From positions 2,665 through 16,103 of the forward strand of contig PMLO01000277.1 in the NCBI GenBank assembly GCA_003158895.1: a stretch of 13,439 nucleotides of DNA, given 5' to 3'. This DNA is from Propionibacteriaceae bacterium. Lineage in GTDB: Bacteria; Actinomycetota; Actinomycetes; Propionibacteriales; Propionibacteriaceae. This document shows positions 1 through 6,079 of this stretch, piece after piece. Numbering within the stretch: the first letter of the stretch is position 1; each line of letters opens with the position of its first letter. The notes beneath the pieces were generated by a model. The model had not been told where the DNA came from, made no database searches, and worked only from the letters and a program-made list of their open reading frames with translations. Position numbers and translations under genes: made by a program.

Positions 1-166
1 GCGCGATCAGCCAGTGCCCGTGCTCCTCGTCGCCGAGCAGGGCGGCGAACACCGACGGCGAGTCGTACCGCGGCAGGCACAGCCACTCGATGTTCCCGTT
101 CCGGCCGACCAGTGCACCGGTGCGGCAATCGCTGATGAGGGCGTAGTCCTCGATCGGCAAGCTCAT
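1..166 (-). CDS. Glycoside hydrolase family 15 / trehalase-like protein, N-terminal part (cut by window edge)
   Basis: Only the first 55 codons are present; the gene continues past base 1. Read on the minus strand from the ATG at 166-164, the protein starts MSLPIEDYALISDCRTGALV, followed by NIEWLCLPRYDSPSVFAALLG. This is the characteristic N-terminus of actinobacterial GH15 proteins (glucoamylase/trehalase type, the group containing mycobacterial trehalase), which usually run to about 600 residues or more. The likely role is cytosolic hydrolysis of trehalose or a related alpha-glucoside. The catalytic (alpha/alpha)6 barrel lies outside the window, so specificity cannot be judged. An upstream ATG eight bases earlier is out of frame and hits a stop. 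The gene is divergent from gpmA across 68 bp. The family call is from established knowledge; the substrate is inference. Confidence 0.85.
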   Translation of the reverse strand, partial: MSLPIEDYALISDCRTGALVGRNGNIEWLCLPRYDSPSVFAALLGDEEHGHWLIA

Positions 167-172
167 GGATTC

Positions 173-178
173 ATCGTG
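173..178 (-). promoter_or_regulatory. Weak candidate -10 for the GH15 gene (leaderless)
   Basis: On the minus strand the hexamer CACGAT (A at position 2, T at position 6) lies 6 nt before the ATG at 166. This is the same spacing as the stronger candidates elsewhere in the window. The match to TANNNT is poor, so it is tentative. Confidence 0.25.
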
Positions 179-222
179 CGTGGCAGGTCCAACCCGGACC
201 CTCCGAAGGGGTGCGGCACCGA

Positions 223-228
223 TAGGCT
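223..228 (+). promoter_or_regulatory. Candidate -10 box of gpmA; leaderless start
   Basis: TAGGCT fits the actinobacterial TANNNT -10 consensus and ends 6 nt before the gpmA ATG. Transcription would therefore begin at or beside the start codon. No Shine-Dalgarno sequence is visible, which agrees with a leaderless mRNA. Confidence 0.6.
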
Positions 229-234
229 GCGGCC

Positions 235-984
235 ATGACTTCCACGCTGATTCTGCTCCGCCACGGTGAGAGTGAATGGAACGCGACCAACCAGTTCACC
301 GGCTGGGTGGACGTCGACATCAACGAGAAGGGCATCGGCGAGGCCAAGCGCGGCGCCGAGCTGCTCAAGGCCGAGAACCTGCTCCCCGACGTGGTGCACA
401 CGTCCGTGCTGCGGCGGGCCATCCACACCACCTACCTCGCGCTCGACGGGTGCGACCGCCACTGGATCCCGGTGAGGCGTTCCTGGCGCCTCAACGAGCG
501 TCACTACGGCGACCTGCAGGGCAAGAACAAGGCGCAGACGCTCGCACAGTACGGCGAGGAGCAGTTCATGCTCTGGCGCCGTTCGTACGACACCCCGCCG
601 CCCCCCATCGCCAAAGACGCCGAGTACTCGCAGTTCAACGACCCGCGCTACGCCGACCTGCCGAGTGAGGCCCGTCCGGCGACCGAATGCCTTGCCGACG
701 TCGTCGTCCGCATGCTGCCGTACTGGTACGACGCGATCGTGCCCGACCTGCGCGTCGGCAAGGTCACGCTGGTCGTGGCGCACGGCAACTCGCTCCGCGC
801 GCTCGTCAAGCACCTCGACGGCATCTCCGACGCGGACATCGCCGGGCTCAACATCCCCACGGGCATCCCGCTGCTGTACGAGCTCGATGACGATCTTCGT
901 CCGGTCACGCCCGGCGGTCGGTACCTCGACCCCGACGCCGCCGCGGCGGCCATCGAAGCCGTCAAGAACCAGGGCAAGAAGTAG
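235..984 (+). CDS. gpmA: 2,3-bisphosphoglycerate-dependent phosphoglycerate mutase
   Basis: This enzyme interconverts 3- and 2-phosphoglycerate in cytosolic glycolysis and gluconeogenesis. The 249-residue length is normal for the dPGM family. Residues 8-16 read LRHGESEWN, with H10 as the phospho-acceptor histidine. LNERHYG contains E88, the expected acid/base residue. VVAHGNSLRAL supplies the second catalytic histidine at 183. The FTGWVDVD segment and the YDTPPPP loop are typical of the bacterial enzyme. The start is the ATG at 235, which follows a -10-like TAGGCT by 6 nt. A DUF3267 gene begins 11 bp after the stop and is probably co-transcribed. In mycobacteria gpm1 lies next to senX3-regX3, and here that pair starts about 1.5 kb downstream, so the neighbourhood is partly conserved. 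Confidence 0.97.
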   Translation: MTSTLILLRHGESEWNATNQFTGWVDVDINEKGIGEAKRGAELLKAENLLPDVVHTSVLRRAIHTTYLALDGCDRHWIPVRRSWRLNERHYGDLQGKNKAQTLAQYGEEQFMLWRRSYDTPPPPIAKDAEYSQFNDPRYADLPSEARPATECLADVVVRMLPYWYDAIVPDLRVGKVTLVVAHGNSLRALVKHLDGISDADIAGLNIPTGIPLLYELDDDLRPVTPGGRYLDPDAAAAAIEAVKNQGKK

Positions 985-995
985 GCGCGGCGTCC

Positions 996-1559
996 GTGGT
1001 CCAGCTGTGGGAGCGCAGCAGGGCCGCCGAGGTCATGCTGGGGCTCACCGGGCTCTTGGCCTTTCCGGTCACCGCCCTGCTCCTCGGCTGGCTGTACCTG
1101 TCGACGCACAAGAGTCCCGGCCGCATCGGATTCTCCGGTGAGGTCGGGATCCTGCTGGTCGTTGCCATCCTGCTCGCTGCGTGCGCGGTGACGGCGATCG
1201 TCCACGAGGCGATCCATGCGCTGGCGATGGTGCTGGTCGGCCACAGACCACGCCTTCACTTCGAGACGACGCCGTACCCGCTGCTGAGCCTCGACCGTAC
1301 GGAAGCTCTGTACGGACGTGGCCGGTTCGTCTTCGTCACGCTCGCACCAGCCGTACTGCTGACAGCCGCCTTGGTGGTGGGCGTGGCCGCGGGGCCGTAC
1401 GCGGGGTGGCTGATCGTGCCCGCGGCGTTCCACCTCACGGCGTCCAAGATGGACATCGCGTACAGCCTCGTCGCGTTGCGCCAGCCAGCCGGTACGCAGT
1501 GCCGTATCGGCGAGGGCGGCCTGGAGTTCACGGAGCCCGTGGACTACGAGGTCCCCTGA
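996..1559 (+). CDS. DUF3267-type integral membrane zincin (putative metalloprotease)
   Basis: The predicted protein has 187 residues. Hydrophobic helices lie at about 14-36, 50-69, 111-132 and 136-148. HEAIH at residues 70-74 is an HExxH zinc-binding motif at the end of the second helix. FHLTASKMD (145-153) offers a further histidine (H146) and an acidic residue (D153) as possible extra ligands. This layout matches the DUF3267 family of putative zincin peptidases, which resemble site-2-type intramembrane proteases. Substrate and function are unknown. The start is a GTG at 996, 11 bp after gpmA, with only a weak G-rich stretch upstream, so expression is probably coupled to gpmA. An ATG at residue 14 is a less likely start because it would truncate the first helix. 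The gene converges on phoU with 23 bp between the stop codons. Confidence 0.75.
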   Translation: MVQLWERSRAAEVMLGLTGLLAFPVTALLLGWLYLSTHKSPGRIGFSGEVGILLVVAILLAACAVTAIVHEAIHALAMVLVGHRPRLHFETTPYPLLSLDRTEALYGRGRFVFVTLAPAVLLTAALVVGVAAGPYAGWLIVPAAFHLTASKMDIAYSLVALRQPAGTQCRIGEGGLEFTEPVDYEVP

Positions 1560-1582
1560 GTGTCAGGCGGGTCGGGAACCGG

Positions 1583-2248
1583 TCAGGCCTTCGGCCACTG
1601 GTCGCCCTCGGGGGCGCTGCCGGTGGTGAGGTAGATGACGCGGCTGCCGATGTTGACGGCGTGGTCGGCGATGCGCTCGTAGTAGCGGCCGAGCAGCGCC
1701 GCGTCCACGGCCTTCTCAACGCCCTCGCTCCAGTCGTCGCTGAGCAGGACGCGGAACTGCGACGCGCGCAGCTCGTCCATCTCCTCGTCGTCCTCGGCGA
1801 GCTGGGCGGCGTTCTCGACGTTGCGGTCGCGTAGCGTCGCGGCGGCCGTCCGTACCATCGACTCGGCCAGCGTGGCCATCGAGCGGAAGTTCTCGCGCAG
1901 CGCATCCGGTACAGCCGAGTCGGGATAGCGCAGCCGGGCCACCTTAGCGACGTGCGCCGCGAGGTCGCCCATGCGGCCGAGCGCGTTCGTCATGCGCAGC
2001 GCGGCGACGATCGTACGCAGCTCTCCGGCGACCGGCGACTGACGGGCCAGGAGAGCGAAGGCGCGCTGCTCGATGTCATCGTGCGCGGCGTCGACGATCC
2101 TGTCGTCGCTGATCACCTGTTCGGCCAGGGGCAGGTCGGCGTCCAGCAAGGACCGGGTGGCGCGGTTCACCGCGTCCGCCACGGTCTCGGTGAGCCCGAC
2201 AAGGGACACGACGATGGCGTCCAGCTGCCCGTGGTAGGTCTCTCGCAT
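1583..2248 (-). CDS. phoU: Phosphate transport system regulatory protein PhoU
   Basis: PhoU is a cytosolic all-helical protein that links the Pst phosphate transporter to a sensor kinase and restrains the Pho response when phosphate is plentiful. The 221-residue product has the two-fold three-helix layout of the family. The first half holds the segment ALRMTNALGRMGDLAAHVAK and the second half holds GRYYERIADHAVNIG. These are the two copies of the conserved E/D-rich metal-binding signature (R-x-G-D, R-I-A-D-H). It starts at the ATG at 2248, with an imperfect purine-rich AGAGGA/ACAGG stretch upstream. It is divergent from senX3-regX3 across 214 bp, a usual arrangement in actinobacteria, where PhoU acts on that sensor. 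No pst transporter genes lie in the window. Confidence 0.95.
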   Translation of the reverse strand: MRETYHGQLDAIVVSLVGLTETVADAVNRATRSLLDADLPLAEQVISDDRIVDAAHDDIEQRAFALLARQSPVAGELRTIVAALRMTNALGRMGDLAAHVAKVARLRYPDSAVPDALRENFRSMATLAESMVRTAAATLRDRNVENAAQLAEDDEEMDELRASQFRVLLSDDWSEGVEKAVDAALLGRYYERIADHAVNIGSRVIYLTTGSAPEGDQWPKA

Positions 2249-2295
2249 ATCCTGCCTGTCCTCTGAGATAGCACCGCCCGGGGCGCCGCGTGCTC

Positions 2296-2301
2296 AGCAT
2301 A
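2296..2301 (-). promoter_or_regulatory. Candidate -10 box of phoU
   Basis: On the minus strand the hexamer TATGCT matches TANNNT and is identical to the candidate -10 of the aminotransferase gene. Transcription from here would give a leader of about 40 nt before the phoU ATG. I see no convincing -35 element. Confidence 0.4.
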
Positions 2302-2323
2302 GATGTGTGTCCCTGCGGTCGCT

Positions 2324-2339
2324 CACGGTACGTGCCGTG
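2324..2339. repeat. Inverted repeat in the phoU-senX3 control region
   Basis: CACGG and CCGTG form perfect 5-bp arms around a 6-bp spacer. The element lies between the phoU and senX3 start codons, upstream of the phoU -10 candidate. It could be a regulator site, but arms this short occur by chance in G+C-rich DNA. Confidence 0.25.
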
Positions 2340-2369
2340 GTCGTGCGACCTGGGTGGCGTTGGGCGACG

Positions 2370-2391
2370 CGCAGGTTAACGACGGCCGAAC
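2370..2391 (-). promoter_or_regulatory. Candidate PHO-box-like direct repeat (RegX3 site)
   Basis: On the minus strand two adjacent 11-nt units start with GTT: GTTCGGCCGTC and GTTAACCTGCG. Actinobacterial PhoP/RegX3 boxes are built of 11-nt direct-repeat units related to GTTCACC. The site sits in the phoU/senX3 divergent region, where autoregulation by RegX3 would be expected. It lies about 60-70 bp from both -10 candidates, which is further than usual, and the match outside the GTT cores is partial. Confidence 0.3.
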
Positions 2392-2450
2392 CCTTGGTTG
2401 CCGAGCCGCCCTGAGATGGGCCGCGCGACCCTCGACCCGGCTGATCTGCA

Positions 2451-2456
2451 TAGGAT
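2451..2456 (+). promoter_or_regulatory. Candidate -10 box of senX3; leaderless start
   Basis: TAGGAT matches TANNNT and is followed after exactly 6 nt by the senX3 GTG at 2463. There is no Shine-Dalgarno sequence. The geometry is the same as at gpmA. Confidence 0.6.
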
Positions 2457-2462
2457 CGGGCC

Positions 2463-3626
2463 GTGAGTTCCTGGCTGGTCGTGCTGTTCTGCTCGATCGC
2501 CCTTGCCCTCGGCCTTCTCGTCGGGCGCTACTCGCGACGCGACCCGGTACTGGTCGAGCCCGCCGTACCGGTCGTACCTCCCGATGCGCTCATCGTGGCG
2601 ATCGAGAGCGGCGTCGCGGCGCTGTTCGTCGGGAACGAGGACGACGTGCTGGACGCGACCGAACCCGCTCGGACCATGGGCCTGGCCCGCGGCTCGCGCG
2701 TGGCGTCGCCACGAATGCTCGAGCTCGTACGATCCGTACGTCGCTCCGGTCTCGCCGACCACGCGACCATCGAACGTCCAGGCAGTACGAGCGCGGTGCC
2801 GGCCAACCTCGCGGTCGCCGTCGCGCCGTTGCGGGACGGGGTGGTCGTCGTCCTGGCCCGCGACATCTCCGAGGAGCACCGCATCGACCTGTCCCGCCGT
2901 GACTTCGTCACCAACATCAGCCACGAGCTGAAGACCCCGATCGGCGCGATCGGGCTGCTCAGCGAGGCCGTCGAGAAGGCGTCCGACGATCCCGAGATGG
3001 TCATCCGCTTCGCGACCCGCATGCAGCGCGAGTCGGCACGGCTCGCGGAACTCGTCCAGCAGATCATCACGCTGTCGCGGCTGCAGTCCGACGACCCGCT
3101 GCGCGAGGCGAAGGGCATCGACATCAGCTCCGTCGTACGTCGCGCCGTCGACCGGCTGGCCTCCACGGCCCGTGCGCGCCACGTGACGCTCACCGTGTCC
3201 GACCGGGACCCCGGTGACGTCATCGGTGACGGCCCGCAGCTCATCGACGCCGTGGCCAACCTCATCGCGAACGCCATCTCGTACAGTCATGACGGTGCGC
3301 GCGTCGCCGTGACCTGCGCCCGCCGGAAGCACGGCGACGACGAGGTGATCGAGATCGCGGTCACCGACAACGGCATCGGCATCGCCGAGGCCGACCAGGA
3401 ACGGATCTTCGACCGGTTCTTCCGGGTCGACCCCGACCGCAGTCGAGCCTCTGGCGGTACGGGCCTCGGCCTGTCGATCGTCAAGCTCGTGACCGAGGCG
3501 CATGGCGGCACGGTCTCCGTCTGGAGCAAAGTGGGCAGTGGGTCCACCTTCACCCTTCGGCTGCCGGCGTGGATCTCGCCGGATCATCCGGCATCATCAG
3601 ACAACGACCAGGAGGTCGCTTCATGA
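2463..3626 (+). CDS. senX3: Two-component sensor histidine kinase SenX3 (PhoR-like)
   Basis: This membrane kinase phosphorylates RegX3 in response to phosphate limitation, probably under PhoU control. It has 387 residues. A single hydrophobic segment (4-21) anchors it. A degenerate PAS-like region follows (about 40-135). Next is a HisKA domain with FVTNISHELKTP, where H154 is the phospho-acceptor. The HATPase domain has the N box at N266/N270 (DAVANLIANA), the G1 box DNGIGIA (302-308), the F box IFDRFFRVD, and the G2 box GTGLGLS (332-338). M. tuberculosis SenX3 is usually described with two N-terminal membrane segments; only one is clear here, so there is little or no extracytoplasmic sensor. 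The GTG start at 2463 follows a -10-like TAGGAT. Its stop overlaps the regX3 start in ATGA, showing a translationally coupled operon. Confidence 0.95.
   Translation: MSSWLVVLFCSIALALGLLVGRYSRRDPVLVEPAVPVVPPDALIVAIESGVAALFVGNEDDVLDATEPARTMGLARGSRVASPRMLELVRSVRRSGLADHATIERPGSTSAVPANLAVAVAPLRDGVVVVLARDISEEHRIDLSRRDFVTNISHELKTPIGAIGLLSEAVEKASDDPEMVIRFATRMQRESARLAELVQQIITLSRLQSDDPLREAKGIDISSVVRRAVDRLASTARARHVTLTVSDRDPGDVIGDGPQLIDAVANLIANAISYSHDGARVAVTCARRKHGDDEVIEIAVTDNGIGIAEADQERIFDRFFRVDPDRSRASGGTGLGLSIVKLVTEAHGGTVSVWSKVGSGSTFTLRLPAWISPDHPASSDNDQEVAS
3610..3615 (+). promoter_or_regulatory. Shine-Dalgarno sequence fixing the regX3 start
   Basis: AGGAGG lies inside the 3' end of senX3, 7 nt before the ATG at 3623. 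It selects that ATG over an in-frame upstream ATG at 3569, which would add 18 unrelated residues ahead of the receiver domain. Confidence 0.85.
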
Positions 3627-4300
3627 CCCGTGTGCTACTCGTCGAGGACGAGGAGAGCTACCGCGAGGCCACCTCGTACATGCTCCGACGCGAGGGGTAC
3701 GAGGTCGTGGCTGCGGCCGACGGTCGTACCGGTCTGGACGAGTTCGCTCGTGCCGGCGCCGACATCGTGCTGCTCGACCTCATGCTGCCGGGTCTCTCCG
3801 GCGTGGAGGTGTGCCGCCAGCTGCGGCAGGTCTCGAGCGTGCCGGTGATCATGGTCACCGCTCGTGACTCGGAGATCGACAAGGTGGTCGGGCTGGAGAT
3901 CGGCGCCGACGACTATGTGACCAAGCCGTTCAGCCACCGCGAGCTGGTCGCCCGCATCCGGGCGGTGCTGCGCCGCGGCCAGGACAACGAGCCGATCCCG
4001 GACGTCATCGAGGCCGGCGACGTACGGATGAACGTCGAGCGCCATGAGGTCACGCTCCATGGCGAGCCCGTACGTCTCGCGCTCAAGGAGTTCGAGCTCC
4101 TGGAGATGTTCCTCCGCAACCCCGGCCGGGTACTCACTCGCGGGCAGCTGATCGACCGCGTCTGGGGCTCCGACTACTTCGGCGACACCAAGACGCTCGA
4201 CGTCCACGTCAAGCGCCTGCGCGCCAAGCTCGAGGCCGACCCGGCCACCCCGAAGCTTTTCGTGACGGTACGAGGTCTCGGCTACAAGCTCGACGTGTAG
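3623..4300 (+). CDS. regX3: Phosphate-responsive response regulator RegX3 (OmpR/PhoB family)
   Basis: This is the DNA-binding partner of SenX3; phosphorylated RegX3 activates phosphate-scavenging genes. The product has 225 residues, the normal length. The receiver domain starts MTRVLLVEDE, with acidic residues E8/D9, phospho-acceptor D52 in LLDLMLPG, T79 in MVTARDSE and K101 in VTKPFSHREL. The C-terminal winged helix (about 125-225) includes LALKEFELLEMFLRNPGRVL, then LIDRVWG, LDVHVKRLRAKLE and the final VRGLGYKLD, all diagnostic of the OmpR/PhoB class. The ATG at 3623 overlaps the senX3 stop by 4 bp and has a strong AGGAGG. A candidate PHO box in the phoU-senX3 spacer suggests autoregulation, which is inference. 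Confidence 0.96.
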   Translation: MTRVLLVEDEESYREATSYMLRREGYEVVAAADGRTGLDEFARAGADIVLLDLMLPGLSGVEVCRQLRQVSSVPVIMVTARDSEIDKVVGLEIGADDYVTKPFSHRELVARIRAVLRRGQDNEPIPDVIEAGDVRMNVERHEVTLHGEPVRLALKEFELLEMFLRNPGRVLTRGQLIDRVWGSDYFGDTKTLDVHVKRLRAKLEADPATPKLFVTVRGLGYKLDV

Positions 4301-4331
4301 GCGTCGGGAGGTCCCGCGCGCGGCGCTCTGC

Positions 4332-4337
4332 CAGACT
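4332..4337 (+). promoter_or_regulatory. Candidate -10 box of tatD; leaderless start
   Basis: CAGACT keeps A at position 2 and T at position 6 of TANNNT and ends 6 nt before the GTG at 4344. The same CCAGACT heptamer occurs with the same 6-nt spacing before the tetR GTG at 11428, which strengthens both calls. Confidence 0.5.
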
Positions 4338-4343
4338 GGGCCG

Positions 4344-5201
4344 GTGATCTCTCCCGAGACGTGGGGCATGCCCGAGCTGCCCGCGCCGCTCCCGTACTCG
4401 GTCATCGATGCCCACACGCACCTGGCCTCGGTGACCGAGCGCGTGGGAATGCCGGTCGAGGCCAACCTGGAGCTGGCGCGCTCAGTCGGCGTCGAACGGC
4501 TCGTGGACGTCGGCTGGGACGTGACCAGCTCGCGCCGATGCGTCGAGAACGCGACCCATCACCCGCAGGTCGTCGCGAACGTGGCGCTGCACCCGAACGA
4601 TGTCGCCCGCTACCCGGAGCTCGTCGAGGCGGGGCTTGCCGAGATCGAGCGGTTGGCGAATCTCGGCCCGCAGGTACGTGGCGTGGGGGAGACCGGGCTG
4701 GACTACTTCCGTACGCTCGATCCGGCAGACCAGGCCCGTCAGCGCGACGCGTTCGCCGCGCACATCGCGATCGCACGCTCAGCCAACGTGACCCTCGTCA
4801 TCCACGACCGCGACGCCCACGATGACGTGCTCGACGTGCTCGACGCCGGGCCGCTGCCGGACCGGGTCGTCATGCACTGCTTCTCCGGCGACGCCGACTT
4901 CGCGCGCCGCTGCGTGGAGCGGGGCTTCTGGCTCTCGTTCCCCGGCGTCATCACGTACAACGCCAACGCTCACCTGCGCGAGGCGCTCGCGGTGACGCCG
5001 CGCGAGAAGGTGCTGGTCGAGACCGACGCTCCCTACCTGACCCCGGTCCCCGCGCGGGGCCGACCGAACGCGTCGTACCTGGTCGCCCACACCGTACGGT
5101 TCGTGGCCGCCCAGCGCGGCTGGGACCTTGCCGATGCGTGCCGGCAGCTCACCGCCAACACGTTCGAGGCGTTCGGCGGGCCGTGGGGCGACGATGGCTG
5201 A
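4344..5201 (+). CDS. tatD: TatD-family metal-dependent hydrolase (DNase)
   Basis: The 285-residue protein has the amidohydrolase-type TIM barrel of TatD enzymes, which are metal-dependent 3'-5' exonucleases in the cytosol. Metal ligands in order are the H-x-H pair in IDAHTHL (H24, H26), E116 in GVGETGLDY, H154 in VIHDRDAH, H178 in VMHCFSG and D228 in VETDAPYLTP. All expected residues are present. The GTG at 4344 is chosen because it follows a -10-like CAGACT by 6 nt and gives the usual short lead into the first strand. Its last codons overlap the rsmA start by 8 bp. Many actinobacteria have rpfB between tatD and rsmA; here it is absent and the two genes are fused into a tight operon. Confidence 0.94.
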   Translation: MISPETWGMPELPAPLPYSVIDAHTHLASVTERVGMPVEANLELARSVGVERLVDVGWDVTSSRRCVENATHHPQVVANVALHPNDVARYPELVEAGLAEIERLANLGPQVRGVGETGLDYFRTLDPADQARQRDAFAAHIAIARSANVTLVIHDRDAHDDVLDVLDAGPLPDRVVMHCFSGDADFARRCVERGFWLSFPGVITYNANAHLREALAVTPREKVLVETDAPYLTPVPARGRPNASYLVAHTVRFVAAQRGWDLADACRQLTANTFEAFGGPWGDDG

Positions 5202-6069
5202 GCCCGGTGCCCGGTCGGGCCTGCTCGATCCCCGCACGATCCGTGTCCTCGCCGACGAGCTCAACCTTCACCCCAGCAAGCAGCGCGGCCAGAACTTCGT
5301 CATCGACCCCAATACCGTCCGGCGCATCGTCGCGCTGTCGGGTGTCCAGCCCGGTGAGGTCGTGCTCGAGGTCGGCCCTGGGCTCGGATCGCTGACGCTC
5401 GGCCTCCTGGAGGCCGGCGCGCGGGTCACAGCGGTCGAGATCGAGTCGTCTTTGGCGACGAGGCTGGCACGGACGGTCTCGGAGCGGCTCCCCGACGCGG
5501 CTGACCGGCTGACAGTCGTCGAGGCCGACGCGCTGCGCCTCACCGAGCTCGACCCGCCTCCGACACGGGTGGTCGCCAACCTCCCGTACAACATCTCCGT
5601 CCCGGTGATCCTCCACCTGCTCGCGACGTTCCCGAGCATCGCGTCGGGCCTTGTCATGGTGCAGCTGGAGGTCGCGGACCGGCTCGTCGCGCCGCCCGGC
5701 AGCAAGGTGTACGGGACGCCGTCGGCGAAGCTCGCCTGGTACGCGTCGGCGTCGCGCGTCGGAACCGTACCCGCCACCGTCTTCTGGCCCGTGCCCAACG
5801 TCGAGTCGGGGCTCGTGGCGTTCACGCGCCGCGAGGCACCGTCGAGCGTCGACCGGCAAACGGTCTTCGACGTCATCGACGCGGCGTTCGGGCAGCGGCG
5901 CAAGATGCTGCGCGCTGCGCTGTCCGGGGTCTTCGGATCGTCGGCCGCCGCGTCGGACGCGCTCGAGGCCGCCGGCATCGACCCCACGCTGCGTGGCGAG
6001 ACGCTCACGATCCAGCAGTTCGCGGCGATCGTCCCGCACCTTCCCTCGGGCGTCCGAGGAGGCGGGTAG
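5194..6069 (+). CDS. rsmA: 16S rRNA dimethyladenosine transferase RsmA (KsgA)
   Basis: This enzyme dimethylates two adjacent adenosines near the 3' end of 16S rRNA (A1518/A1519, E. coli numbering) using S-adenosylmethionine, late in 30S assembly. The 291-residue product has the N-terminal GQNFVIDPN, the SAM-binding motif VLEVGPGLG (57-65) with VTAVEIE ending motif II, EADAL, and the catalytic NLPYN (129-133). The C-terminal helical domain contains FGQRRKMLRAAL, typical of the family. The start is the ATG at 5194, 5 nt after a GGGG run and overlapping tatD by 8 bp. In-frame ATGs upstream at 5128 and 5134 lie well inside tatD and add no conserved sequence. Translation is probably coupled to tatD. 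The final codons GGC GGG TAG run into the ispE promoter candidate. Confidence 0.96.
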   Translation: MAEPGARSGLLDPRTIRVLADELNLHPSKQRGQNFVIDPNTVRRIVALSGVQPGEVVLEVGPGLGSLTLGLLEAGARVTAVEIESSLATRLARTVSERLPDAADRLTVVEADALRLTELDPPPTRVVANLPYNISVPVILHLLATFPSIASGLVMVQLEVADRLVAPPGSKVYGTPSAKLAWYASASRVGTVPATVFWPVPNVESGLVAFTRREAPSSVDRQTVFDVIDAAFGQRRKMLRAALSGVFGSSAAASDALEAAGIDPTLRGETLTIQQFAAIVPHLPSGVRGGG

Positions 6070-6072
6070 GTT
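6067..6072 (+). promoter_or_regulatory. Candidate -10 box of ispE overlapping the rsmA stop codon
   Basis: TAGGTT matches TANNNT and lies 7 nt before the ispE GTG at 6080. Its first three bases are the TAG stop codon of rsmA, so the stop codon doubles as the conserved TA of the -10 element. No Shine-Dalgarno sequence precedes ispE. Confidence 0.5.
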
Positions 6073-6079
6073 CGGACCC

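Noticed and set aside
163..813. Minus-strand open frame opposite gpmA
   Set aside because: It is antisense to a clear phosphoglycerate mutase. It ends where the true GH15 gene begins in another frame.
1560..1582. Terminator between the DUF3267 gene and phoU
   Set aside because: The 23-bp gap has only a weak GGT/ACC stem and no T-run.
2376..3587. 403-codon open frame on the minus strand opposite senX3
   Set aside because: It has no recognisable domain, is rich in D, R, V and G as antisense frames of high-G+C genes are, and covers a certain histidine kinase gene.
5651..6079. N-terminal extension of ispE
   Set aside because: The frame is open only because it lies out of frame within rsmA. The extension is arginine- and serine-rich with no homology, and the GTG at 6080 fits IspE length.
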